The notes under the pieces were generated by a model. The model searched no databases and was not told the origin of the DNA. It was given only the letters and a program-made list of their open reading frames with translations. DNA of 11,318 bases from CAIYHK01 sp964638795 (GTDB lineage: Bacteria; Actinomycetota; Acidimicrobiia; Acidimicrobiales; Ilumatobacteraceae), in NCBI GenBank assembly GCA_964638795.1, contig CAZXAX010000055.1:1-11318 (forward strand). The letters are read 5' to 3'. Positions 1 through 5,726 of this stretch are shown piece after piece (position 1 is the stretch's first letter; the number at the start of each line of letters is the position of its first letter). The position numbers were made by a program, and so were the translations under genes.

Positions 1-250
1 TTTCACTGACAGCAACCTCGGAATCAATGCGGGATGCAATAGCGGAGGTGGCGATTACAAAGTCGAAGATGGTGTCCTAATCATCGACTCGATGGCGCAA
101 ACGGAGATGTACTGCGAGGGGCTAATGGAGCAGGAGCAGGCGGTATTTGGACTCATTGGCGATAGTCCCGATATCACTCTGATTGGTGACACGCTCACAC
201 TCGTGGGCGAGGATCTAACCCTGACCCTGCGACTCGCAAGTGGGGACTAA
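1..250 (+). CDS. META-domain (HslJ-like) protein, 3' end only
   Basis: The reading frame is open from position 2 to a TAA at 248-250 and enters from the left edge, so the start is missing. About 82 residues are visible. They carry the typical pattern of a META domain (the HslJ/heat-inducible lipoprotein family): a GCNSGGGDY turn, then a strand ending in Ala-x-Thr-x-Met-x-Cys, then the LMEQEQAVF helix and a GDTLTL strand near the end. Proteins of this family are usually exported or lipid-anchored and their biochemical role is poorly defined. Any signal peptide or further META repeat would lie outside the window. The ffh start follows 28 nt downstream, but nothing suggests a functional link. 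Confidence 0.75.
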   Translation, partial: FTDSNLGINAGCNSGGGDYKVEDGVLIIDSMAQTEMYCEGLMEQEQAVFGLIGDSPDITLIGDTLTLVGEDLTLTLRLASGD

Positions 251-263
251 TCGGGCCGACAAG

Positions 264-269
264 TAGCCT
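264..269 (+). promoter_or_regulatory. possible -10 hexamer (TAGCCT) for ffh
   Basis: TAGCCT ends 9 nt before the ffh ATG at 279 and fits TANNNT. No recognisable -35 box lies upstream, since that region is still META-domain coding sequence. The GCGGGG at 271-276 is a poor and very close Shine-Dalgarno, so a leaderless or nearly leaderless message is possible. This is a weak call. Confidence 0.25.
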
Positions 270-278
270 TGCGGGGTC

Positions 279-1727
279 ATGTTTGATTCCCTGAGTACCC
301 GCTTCGAAGGCATCTTCAAGCGCATCCGCGGCAAAGGTCGTTTGACCCAGGAAGACGTGGATGAAGTATTGGCGGAGATCCGCACCGCGTTGCTTGATGC
401 CGATGTGAACGTAAGCGTTGTGCGCGCGGTAGTTGGCCGAATTCGTGAGGCGGCAGTCGGCGTTGAGGTATCAAAAGCATTAGATCCCGCACAGCAAGTC
501 ATCAAGATCGTAAACAACGAGCTCGTTGCGATGCTCGGCGGTGAAACGTTAAAGATCACGTACGCCTCAAAACCGCCAACAGTTGTGTTGATGGCTGGAC
601 TCCAGGGTGCGGGCAAAACCACAAACGCAGCAAAGCTCGCAAACTGGTTTAAGTCCCAGGGTCGTCAACCCTTGTTGGTTGGTGCCGACCTTCAACGACC
701 GGCCGCCGTTGAGCAGTTGAGAACTCTTGGTGCCCAAATTGGTGTGCCGGTTTTCAGTGAAGACGGCGACCCTGTTCGAACTGCTGCGCGAGGCCTTGCC
801 GAAGCGCAGAGAATTGGTCGAGATGTCTTGATAGTTGACACTGCTGGTCGACTGGCAATTGATTCCGAGATGATGCAACAGGTGCGCGACATCTCGGATG
901 CGATCAAGCCGAATTACACATTCCTCGTGATTGATGCAATGACCGGACAGGATGCGGTCAATACTGCTGAAGCGTTCCATCAAACTCTCGAGCTTGATGC
1001 AGTGATCCTGTCCAAGCTTGATGGTGATGCACGCGGTGGTGCCGCACTCAGCGTTAAAGAAGTAATTGGTCGCCCGATTGCTTTCGCCTCAACAGGGGAG
1101 AAGCTCGACGCCTTCGAGCAGTTCCATCCCGACCGCATGGCGAGTCGAATCTTGGGCATGGGTGACATGCTCACGCTCATCGAAAAAGCCGAAGAGGTTT
1201 TCGAAAAGGACAAAGCAGAAGAAGCAGCGGCCAAAATTCTTGAAGGTGAATTCACGCTCGATGATTTCCTCGAACAGCTCCAGGCACTGAAAAAGATGGG
1301 TCCACTTTCTGGAGTGCTCGGAATGATGCCTGGTGTTCCCAAGGAAATGAAGAATGCCGAGATCGAAGACTCCCAGGTCGCGCGTACCGAGGCGATCATC
1401 CGGTCAATGACTCCGCTTGAGAGGCGCAAGCCTGAATTAATCAATGGATCGCGTCGTACGCGCATCGCCACTGGATCTGGGACCACGGTTGCTGATGTGA
1501 ACCGTCTCGTGAAGCAGTTCGAAGAAATGCGCAAGATGATGAAACGTATGGGCCCAATGATGGGTGGCAAGGGCCTAAAGGGCGCCGCGAAGGCGGCCGC
1601 AAAGGCGGCCAAGAAAGGCAAGCGCCCACCGGGTGGCTTTCCCGGAAAAGCCAGCCCAGGGCAGGTTCCAGGCAACATGTTCCCGGATGCCTTCTCGGAC
1701 TTTCCGGGCCTCCCGCCCTCCCGCTAG
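279..1727 (+). CDS. ffh: signal recognition particle protein Ffh (SRP54)
   Basis: GTPase subunit of the signal recognition particle. It binds signal peptides of nascent membrane and secretory proteins together with 4.5S RNA and hands ribosomes to the receptor FtsY. The 482-residue product has an N-terminal helical N domain (about 1-90), a GTPase G domain with the P-loop GLQGAGKTT at 107-115, DTAGR at 187-191 and SKLDGDARGG at 245-254 (usually TKLDGDARGG), and a methionine-rich M domain from about 297. The RNA-binding helix-turn-helix includes GSGTTVADVN near 399-408, followed by a Met/Lys-rich helix (about 417-429). Residues from about 433 form a long Lys/Ala- then Pro/Gly-rich tail, common in Actinobacteria and probably disordered. 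It heads the ribosomal/tRNA-modification run, and rpsP begins 47 nt after its stop. No strong Shine-Dalgarno precedes the ATG. Confidence 0.97.
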   Translation: MFDSLSTRFEGIFKRIRGKGRLTQEDVDEVLAEIRTALLDADVNVSVVRAVVGRIREAAVGVEVSKALDPAQQVIKIVNNELVAMLGGETLKITYASKPPTVVLMAGLQGAGKTTNAAKLANWFKSQGRQPLLVGADLQRPAAVEQLRTLGAQIGVPVFSEDGDPVRTAARGLAEAQRIGRDVLIVDTAGRLAIDSEMMQQVRDISDAIKPNYTFLVIDAMTGQDAVNTAEAFHQTLELDAVILSKLDGDARGGAALSVKEVIGRPIAFASTGEKLDAFEQFHPDRMASRILGMGDMLTLIEKAEEVFEKDKAEEAAAKILEGEFTLDDFLEQLQALKKMGPLSGVLGMMPGVPKEMKNAEIEDSQVARTEAIIRSMTPLERRKPELINGSRRTRIATGSGTTVADVNRLVKQFEEMRKMMKRMGPMMGGKGLKGAAKAAAKAAKKGKRPPGGFPGKASPGQVPGNMFPDAFSDFPGLPPSR

Positions 1728-1774
1728 GCTTTCCAAGTCCCTTTTTAAGGGTTCGACCAACGAAAGAGTTTTTG

Positions 1775-2044
1775 ATGGCAGTCAAGTTGCGCCTCACCCG
1801 CGTCGGAAAAACCAAGCAGCCGCAGTACCGCATCATCGCGGCTGACTCTCGCAATGCACGCGACGGTCGCTTTATTGAGATTCTCGGCACCTACAACCCG
1901 CGTCAAGAGCCTTCAGCTCTCGCAGTGGACAATGAAAAGGCAGTCTCATGGCTGCGCAAAGGTGCCCAGCCAACCGAGCGTGTGCGCAAGCTTCTCGAAA
2001 TTTCGGGCGCTTGGGCCGAGTACTCGGCATCCAAAGGCAAGTGA
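1775..2044 (+). CDS. rpsP: 30S ribosomal protein S16
   Basis: Small ribosomal subunit protein bS16, needed for 30S assembly. The 89-residue product starts MAVKLRLTRVG and contains the family signatures PQYRIIAADSR, GRFIEILGTYNP and the WLRKGAQPTERVRKLL helix. Length is normal for the family. The frame is also open one codon upstream (TTG at 1772), but the ATG at 1775 gives the canonical N terminus and has a purine-rich AAAGAG at 1763-1768. The stop overlaps the start of the KH-domain gene by 4 nt, which implies translational coupling. Confidence 0.97.
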   Translation: MAVKLRLTRVGKTKQPQYRIIAADSRNARDGRFIEILGTYNPRQEPSALAVDNEKAVSWLRKGAQPTERVRKLLEISGAWAEYSASKGK

Positions 2045-2319
2045 ACGACACCGTGTCGGATCACAATTCAGTGCCAGCTCCAGTGGCAACCGCTGTTCTT
2101 GAGCACATCGTTAAATCAATCGTCGACGACCCAGATGCGGTTCGCATCGACCACAGCGAAAACCGCGGCAAGATTCGTCTTGAGGTGCGCGTTGCTGATG
2201 GTGATCTTGGTCGCGTGATTGGTCGCCGCGGGCGCACAGCACAAAGCATCCGTGCAGTTGTGCGCGCAGCTGCCACACGTGACGAAGTCGAAGTCGACAT
2301 CGATTTCGAGGACGACTGA
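2041..2319 (+). CDS. khpA: KH-domain RNA-binding protein (KhpA-like)
   Basis: Small RNA-binding protein of 92 residues with a single type II KH domain. The GxxG loop is seen as GRVIGRRGRT at 57-66, preceded by the strand KIRLEVRVA and followed by the helix AQSIRAVVRAA. In this operon position, between rpsP and rimM, the family is known as KhpA (YlqC), which acts with KhpB in RNA binding and cell-envelope growth in Gram-positives. The GTG at 2041 overlaps the rpsP stop (GTGA). A second in-frame GTG at 2053 would remove four residues; AAAGG at 2033-2037 fits neither ideally. The C terminus is acidic (DIDFEDD). Confidence 0.9.
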   Translation: MNDTVSDHNSVPAPVATAVLEHIVKSIVDDPDAVRIDHSENRGKIRLEVRVADGDLGRVIGRRGRTAQSIRAVVRAAATRDEVEVDIDFEDD

Positions 2320-2333
2320 TCGCAAGGCCACTC

Positions 2334-2834
2334 ATGGCCGCTAATTCTGTTCCCACCGGATTGCTCGAAGTCGGGCGTGTGGGCAAACCTCACGGTGTGC
2401 GCGGAGACCTGCACGTTTTTTTCACCACTAATCGCGACGAGCGCTGGGCTATTGGCGCTCAACTCTGGATTGCCGGTGAATGGCGCACAATCACGGCCAG
2501 CAAACCCCAAGTTGACCATTTCATCTGTCATTTTGCGGATTTTGATGTGCGTGAAGATTCTGCCCGCTTGACCAATGCGCCAATTTTCGCCGAGCCCATC
2601 GCTGATCCGGAGGCACTGTGGGTGCATGAAATGATCGGCGCGCAGGTAGTTGAAGTAAACGGTACTGAGCGCGGGGTTTGTGTAGCGGTTCTTGACAATC
2701 CAGCTGGACCAATCATGGAACTCGATTCCGGTGCCCTTGTGCCAGCAATTTTTGTGAAGTCATTGGCAGAAGGCATCGCCATAGTTGATGTGCCCGATGG
2801 TTTATTTGAACTTGGAGATGACGATGAGAATTGA
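2334..2834 (+). CDS. rimM: ribosome maturation factor RimM
   Basis: Assists late 16S rRNA processing and assembly of the 30S head, through contact with S19. The 166-residue product has the N-terminal RimM barrel with the hallmark GRVGKPHGVRGDL at 14-26, and a C-terminal PRC-barrel from about residue 92 with IMELDSGALVPAIF and a closing VPDGLFEL. Length is typical. AAGG at 2324-2327 lies 6 nt before the ATG. The preceding KH-domain gene ends 14 nt upstream and the 3' end overlaps trmD by 11 nt, the classic rimM-trmD arrangement. Confidence 0.95.
   Translation: MAANSVPTGLLEVGRVGKPHGVRGDLHVFFTTNRDERWAIGAQLWIAGEWRTITASKPQVDHFICHFADFDVREDSARLTNAPIFAEPIADPEALWVHEMIGAQVVEVNGTERGVCVAVLDNPAGPIMELDSGALVPAIFVKSLAEGIAIVDVPDGLFELGDDDEN
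2814..2817 (+). promoter_or_regulatory. ribosome binding site deciding the trmD start
   Basis: GGAG lies 6 nt before the ATG at 2824, inside the 3' end of rimM. It selects the start that gives MRIDVFTLFP, the canonical TrmD N terminus. The upstream in-frame ATGs at 2785 and beyond would add 13 or fewer residues not found in the family. Confidence 0.7.
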
Positions 2835-3570
2835 TGTATTCACATTGTTCCCATCGATGGTTGACACCTTCTGTTCGGAATCATTGTTGGGGAAAGCAAG
2901 AACCTCCGGCCTCGTTGCGCTCAACTGCCACGACATTCGTAATTGGGCAACAGATGCACATCACACAGTTGACGACACGATCTTTGGTGGTGGTGCGGGA
3001 ATGTTGATGATGCCAGAGCCAATATTCAATGCAGTCGAGGCGGTGCAACCCGCACGTCCGCTTTTTTTGCTCGGCCCTGGCGGGAAGAAGTTCGATCAAC
3101 ACATGGCGCGCGAGATGTCCGAACTTGAGGGATTCTCATTGCTATGCGGTCGCTATGAAGGCGTGGACCAGCGTGTGCGTGAGCATCTGGTTGATGGTGA
3201 AATTTCAATAGGTGATGTCGTGCTCGGTGGCGGGGAGGTGGCCGCCTGTCTCGTGATCGAAGCCGTCACCCGCTTGTTGCCAGGTGTGATGGGCAATCTT
3301 GAATCGCCCATCACTGAATCTTTTGGTGTTTCTGGCCTGCTCGAGGAGCCTGCCTATACCCGGCCTGCAGACTTCCGAGGCTGGGAGGTGCCCGAGGTGC
3401 TGAGATCTGGGGATCACGCCAAGATCGCGCAATGGCGTCTGGCTCAAGCCCTGCACCGCACTCTGGCGGCCCGCCCCGACCTCATCGAGGCCCGCGGCGG
3501 GCTTTCCGACGCTGAAAAGGCTCTATTGGAGAAAATTCCTCCGGTCGCCTATCCTTACGAGTCCCTTTGA
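2824..3570 (+). CDS. trmD: tRNA (guanine-37-N1)-methyltransferase TrmD
   Basis: Transfers a methyl group from SAM to N1 of G37 in tRNAs, preventing +1 frameshifting; usually essential. It is a SPOUT (knotted) enzyme that works as a homodimer. The 248-residue product shows DDTIFGGGAGM at 50-60, the knot signature LLCGRYEGVDQRV at 107-118, SIGDVVLGGGEVAA at 128-141, and the C-terminal YTRPADFRGWEVPEVLRSGDH. The catalytic Asp (Asp169 in E. coli/H. influenzae numbering, within DSF) appears here as Glu165 in TESF, and the nearby Asp177 equivalent is Glu174. The gene overlaps rimM by 11 nt, and rplS follows 28 nt downstream. Confidence 0.96.
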   Translation: MRIDVFTLFPSMVDTFCSESLLGKARTSGLVALNCHDIRNWATDAHHTVDDTIFGGGAGMLMMPEPIFNAVEAVQPARPLFLLGPGGKKFDQHMAREMSELEGFSLLCGRYEGVDQRVREHLVDGEISIGDVVLGGGEVAACLVIEAVTRLLPGVMGNLESPITESFGVSGLLEEPAYTRPADFRGWEVPEVLRSGDHAKIAQWRLAQALHRTLAARPDLIEARGGLSDAEKALLEKIPPVAYPYESL

Positions 3571-3598
3571 ACGGCACCACCCACAAGGAAGCCAGCGT

Positions 3599-3946
3599 AT
3601 GAAGACCACAGATCTCGTAGACAATCAATACCGCCGCAGCGACCTTCCTGCTTTTGGCCCCGGCGACGAGGTGAAAGTTCACGTGCGCGTGGTTGAGTCC
3701 GGCAAGGAGCGCATCCAGGTGTTCCAGGGCAACATCATCGCTATTCAGGGATCTGGTATCGGTGAGTCATACACCGTGCGAAAGCTTTCCTACGGCGTGG
3801 GCGTTGAGCGCACATTCCCAGTGCATAGCCCAATTGTGGCCAAGCTTGAAGTCCTGAAAAAGGGCGATGTGCGCCGCGCGAAGCTTTACTACCTCCGCGA
3901 CCGCACCGGCAAGGCTGCCAAGGTTCGCGAAAAGCGCGATTCGTAA
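3599..3946 (+). CDS. rplS: 50S ribosomal protein L19
   Basis: Large-subunit protein bL19, located at the 30S-50S interface. The 115-residue product contains PGDEVKVHVRVVESGKERIQ, FQGNIIAI, the highly conserved SYTVRKLSYGVGVERTFPVH stretch and LYYLRDRTGKAAKVRE near the end. Length is normal. AAGGA at 3585-3589 is well placed before the ATG at 3599. In most Actinobacteria lepB and rnhB follow; here a DUF2469 gene begins 28 nt later. Confidence 0.97.
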   Translation: MKTTDLVDNQYRRSDLPAFGPGDEVKVHVRVVESGKERIQVFQGNIIAIQGSGIGESYTVRKLSYGVGVERTFPVHSPIVAKLEVLKKGDVRRAKLYYLRDRTGKAAKVREKRDS

Positions 3947-3974
3947 TCGATCCTTCTCACACTGCGAACGTTTG

Positions 3975-4268
3975 TTGAGCACTGAAGATCTAGAGAACTT
4001 TGAATCCGAGCGGGAGCTTCATCTCGCACAGGAGTACCAAGACGTAGTCGGAATGTTTCGCTTTGCGATTGAAACCGAACGCCGTTTCTATCTCGCAAAC
4101 GAAGTCGATGTGAAAGTTTCCGCCGATGGAGTACGCCCACTCGTAGAACTCACCATGAAGGACGCATGGGTGTGGGACATGTACCGCAAGAGCCGATTTA
4201 TCCCGAACGTCCGGGTGCTCAGTTACAAAGACGTCAACATAGAGGAACTTCCCAAAGAAGATCTCTAA
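3975..4268 (+). CDS. DUF2469 family protein, actinobacteria-specific
   Basis: Conserved protein of unknown function. The 97-residue product matches the DUF2469 pattern throughout: MSTEDLENFE at the start, EYQDVVGMFRFAIETERRFYLAN in the middle, then MKDAWVWDMYR and RVLSYKDVNIEEL near the C terminus. It is soluble, acidic and has no visible catalytic motif. The family occurs almost only in Actinobacteria and sits between rnhB and yraN, so a nucleic-acid or ribosome-linked role is often guessed but not shown. There are two tandem TTG codons (3972 and 3975); the second gives the family-like N terminus. No Shine-Dalgarno is visible. It ends 2 nt before the yraN-like gene if that starts at its CTG. 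Confidence 0.88.
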   Translation: MSTEDLENFESERELHLAQEYQDVVGMFRFAIETERRFYLANEVDVKVSADGVRPLVELTMKDAWVWDMYRKSRFIPNVRVLSYKDVNIEELPKEDL

Positions 4269-4270
4269 AC

Positions 4271-4609
4271 CTGTCGCGCCGAGCGCGCGGTGCATGGGCA
4301 GAGGATTTGGTAGCTCGCCACTATGAGCGTTTGGGATACATGATTGTTGCGCGCAATTTTCACTTCCCTGGTGGCGAACTCGATGTGGTCGCAATTCGTG
4401 GTCGCGAATTGGTGGTCTGTGAAGTCAAAGCCCGCGCCAGCTCATCACATGGTTCGCCGGCGGAATCAGTCACTCGGACCAAACAGACACGCATTCGCAA
4501 AGGCGCTGTTGTTTATCTACGCAATGCTGGATTGTCTGGAATGACGATTCGCTTTGATGTCGCTTGCATACTCGGCACCGAACTCGAGGTCATCACCGAC
4601 GCTTTTTAG
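4271..4609 (+). CDS. YraN/UPF0102 family restriction-endonuclease-fold protein
   Basis: Small protein of the UPF0102 family, which has the PD-(D/E)xK nuclease fold; physiological substrate unknown. The homologous region begins RRARGAWAEDLVARHYERLGY and contains the two core motifs, GELDVVA (acidic metal-binding residues) and VCEVKAR (ExK), followed by RFDVACI. The start is uncertain. No ATG, GTG or TTG lies close upstream of the family's usual N terminus. The annotated choice is a CTG at 4271, 2 nt after the DUF2469 stop, giving 112 residues. Alternatives are ATG at 4166 or GTG at 4172 (about 100 nt inside DUF2469), or TTG at 4307, which has AGAGGA just before it but removes the first helix. 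The last 17 nt overlap a convergent gene. Confidence 0.85.
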   Translation: MSRRARGAWAEDLVARHYERLGYMIVARNFHFPGGELDVVAIRGRELVVCEVKARASSSHGSPAESVTRTKQTRIRKGAVVYLRNAGLSGMTIRFDVACILGTELEVITDAF

Positions 4610-4826
4610 GCGCTGATTTTTTCAAAGCAGTTGGCGTGCGCCGATTCCAGCACGCGCGATGCCAGTGCCGACGCAGGTCAGGAGCGTCGCGAGGCACTGC
4701 AACTACGTGTCCAGTTCCTGCAGGTATCGGGCCATGGCAGCCTGGGCACACATATTGCTTGCGGGCTTCATAGGGTTGCACCGCTTTGACCTCGACAGGA
4801 CCGTACAGGCCGTCCCAGATTCCCAT
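4593..4826 (-). CDS. small putative zinc-binding protein (CPGC...HWHxxCW)
   Basis: A 77-residue protein with a conserved-looking metal-site pattern: CPGC at 27-30, GHVVAVP at 39-45 (His40), and RRHWHRACW at 52-60 (His54, His56, Cys59). I recognise this CPGC-xxxI-xxGxxHVVA-xP...RRHWHxxCW arrangement from uncharacterised actinobacterial proteins, often misnamed ATP/GTP-binding. No P-loop is present. The N terminus (MGIWDGLYGPVEVK) precedes the zinc site and the C terminus is strongly basic (KKSAPKKRR), so nucleic-acid contact is possible but unproven. The ATG at 4824-4826 lies 3 nt after the stop of the 36-aa membrane protein gene, so the two are co-transcribed. Its 3' end overlaps that of the yraN-like gene by 17 nt. 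Confidence 0.75.
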   Translation of the reverse strand: MGIWDGLYGPVEVKAVQPYEARKQYVCPGCHGPIPAGTGHVVAVPRDAPDLRRHWHRACWNRRTPTALKKSAPKKRR

Positions 4827-4829
4827 TGA

Positions 4830-4940
4830 TCAGCCCACAAATGCCCAAACCACAAGCACACATGCTGTGGCCACGGCAGCAATCACGAACCATATGTCCG
4901 TCTTACGCTTTACTTGCTTCCTGGTCGGATCCAAGCCCAT
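4830..4940 (-). CDS. 36-aa single-span membrane protein (small ORF)
   Basis: Small ORF read from the minus strand, ATG at 4938-4940 to TGA at 4830-4832. The product begins MGLDPTRKQVKRKTDIW, a positively charged cytosolic stretch. A single hydrophobic helix follows (about residues 16-35, rich in V, A, I and W) ending in FVG, so it should be an N-in, C-out membrane protein. AGG lies 2-3 nt before the ATG as a close Shine-Dalgarno. It sits 3 nt upstream of the zinc-site gene on the same strand and its 5' end abuts the divergent crotonase gene. The charge pattern, codon-perfect ORF and spacing argue that it is real. I do not recognise a named family. Confidence 0.65.
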   Translation of the reverse strand: MGLDPTRKQVKRKTDIWFVIAAVATACVLVVWAFVG

Positions 4941-4948
4941 CACCTAAG

Positions 4949-4954
4949 TATCGT
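4949..4954 (+). promoter_or_regulatory. -10 hexamer (TATCGT), probable leaderless promoter of the crotonase gene
   Basis: TATCGT fits TANNNT and ends 7 nt before the ATG at 4962, so transcription would begin at or next to the start codon. There is no Shine-Dalgarno in the spacer (CGTTGTG) and no clear -35 box. On the other strand GATACT (4952-4947) overlaps it and lies 6 nt from the ATG of the small membrane protein, so the two -10 elements may share bases. Confidence 0.45.
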
Positions 4955-4961
4955 CGTTGTG

Positions 4962-5726
4962 ATGGAGACGGTTGAGGTTTCTCGTAATGATCGTGTTTTT
5001 ACCGTCACAATGAACCGTCCTGAACGCAAGAATGCGATCAACGGGACAATGTGGCGTGAGTTGACACAGGCGTTCACACAGATCAAGGAAGAGCGCGAAG
5101 CCTGGGTTGTGATTCTGACCGGCTCCGGGGAGAACTTCTCCAGTGGCGGCGATCTCACCGGGGGCAGCATGGGCTCACGAGAACAGGCAATGCAGCAGAT
5201 CACTGATCTGGTGGCAGCAATTCACCGCCTCCCGATGCCGACCATCGCCAAGGTACGCGGCTACTGCATCGGTGGGGGAATGGGCGTAGCGATGGCCTGC
5301 GATCTACTTATCGCTTCGGAAACGGCAAAGTTCACGCAGAACTTCGCCCTGCGTGGAATGAGTTTGGACAGTGGCGCTTCGCACTCGCTGCCACGGCGAA
5401 TTCCGATGCACCGCGCAAAAGAACTCGCTTTTCTTGCAGAGTTCATTGATGCAAAAGTGGCCGATGAGATGGGTTTGTTGAACAAGCTGGTCACAGACAC
5501 CGAGTTGGATGCTGTGGTGGAGCAGTGGGCAAATCGGATCGCATCCTTGCCGCCAACATCAGTTCAGAACAACAAGCGTCTGCTCAACAACTCGTTGGGT
5601 ATTTCGATGGAACAGGCACTGGAAGATGAGGCCACGGCGCAGTATCAGAACTGGTCAACAAAAGATTTTGTCGAGGCGATGCAGGCATTTCGCGACAAGC
5701 GCCCTCCAAAGTTTGAGGGACGTTGA
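4962..5726 (+). CDS. crotonase-superfamily protein (enoyl-CoA hydratase/isomerase fold, isomerase-like)
   Basis: A 254-residue single-domain crotonase-fold protein acting on acyl-CoA thioesters. Typical features are MNRPERKNAIN at 17-27, the oxyanion-hole segments FSSGGDL (59-65) and GGGMGVAMACDL (104-115), and ADEMGLLNKLV in the C-terminal third. The two glutamates of classical enoyl-CoA hydratase (rat Glu144 and Glu164) align with Gly108 and Phe128, so simple hydration is unlikely. An aspartate is present at 136 (SLDSGASHSLPRR), the position of the acidic residue in PaaG-type enoyl-CoA isomerases. An isomerase or another crotonase reaction is therefore more likely. ATG 4962 is chosen because it fits the family and the upstream -10 spacing. 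The next gene's TTG start overlaps the stop codon. Confidence 0.88.
   Translation: METVEVSRNDRVFTVTMNRPERKNAINGTMWRELTQAFTQIKEEREAWVVILTGSGENFSSGGDLTGGSMGSREQAMQQITDLVAAIHRLPMPTIAKVRGYCIGGGMGVAMACDLLIASETAKFTQNFALRGMSLDSGASHSLPRRIPMHRAKELAFLAEFIDAKVADEMGLLNKLVTDTELDAVVEQWANRIASLPPTSVQNNKRLLNNSLGISMEQALEDEATAQYQNWSTKDFVEAMQAFRDKRPPKFEGR

Noticed and set aside
1560..1625. GGCGGCC/GCGGCCGC-type repeats at the ffh 3' end as a regulatory palindrome
   Set aside because: They are codons for the Ala/Lys-rich tail of Ffh and vary as expected for low-complexity coding sequence.
980..1678. Long minus-strand open frame (232 codons) opposite ffh
   Set aside because: It is a shadow of the ffh coding sequence; the product is compositionally biased with no recognisable motif, and ffh is unambiguous.
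1739..1751. CCCTT-TTT-AAGGG inverted repeat between ffh and rpsP, possible terminator
   Set aside because: The stem is only 5 bp, the loop 3 nt, and no U-run follows; rpsP continues in the same direction 24 nt later.
1948..2040. Upstream extension of the KH-domain protein from 1948
   Set aside because: It would run about 90 nt inside rpsP in another frame and adds no KH-family sequence; GTG 2041 coupled to the rpsP stop is simpler.
4595..4625. T-runs near the yraN end as an intrinsic terminator
   Set aside because: No stable hairpin precedes either T-run, and the bases code for the Lys-rich C terminus of the convergent zinc-site gene.
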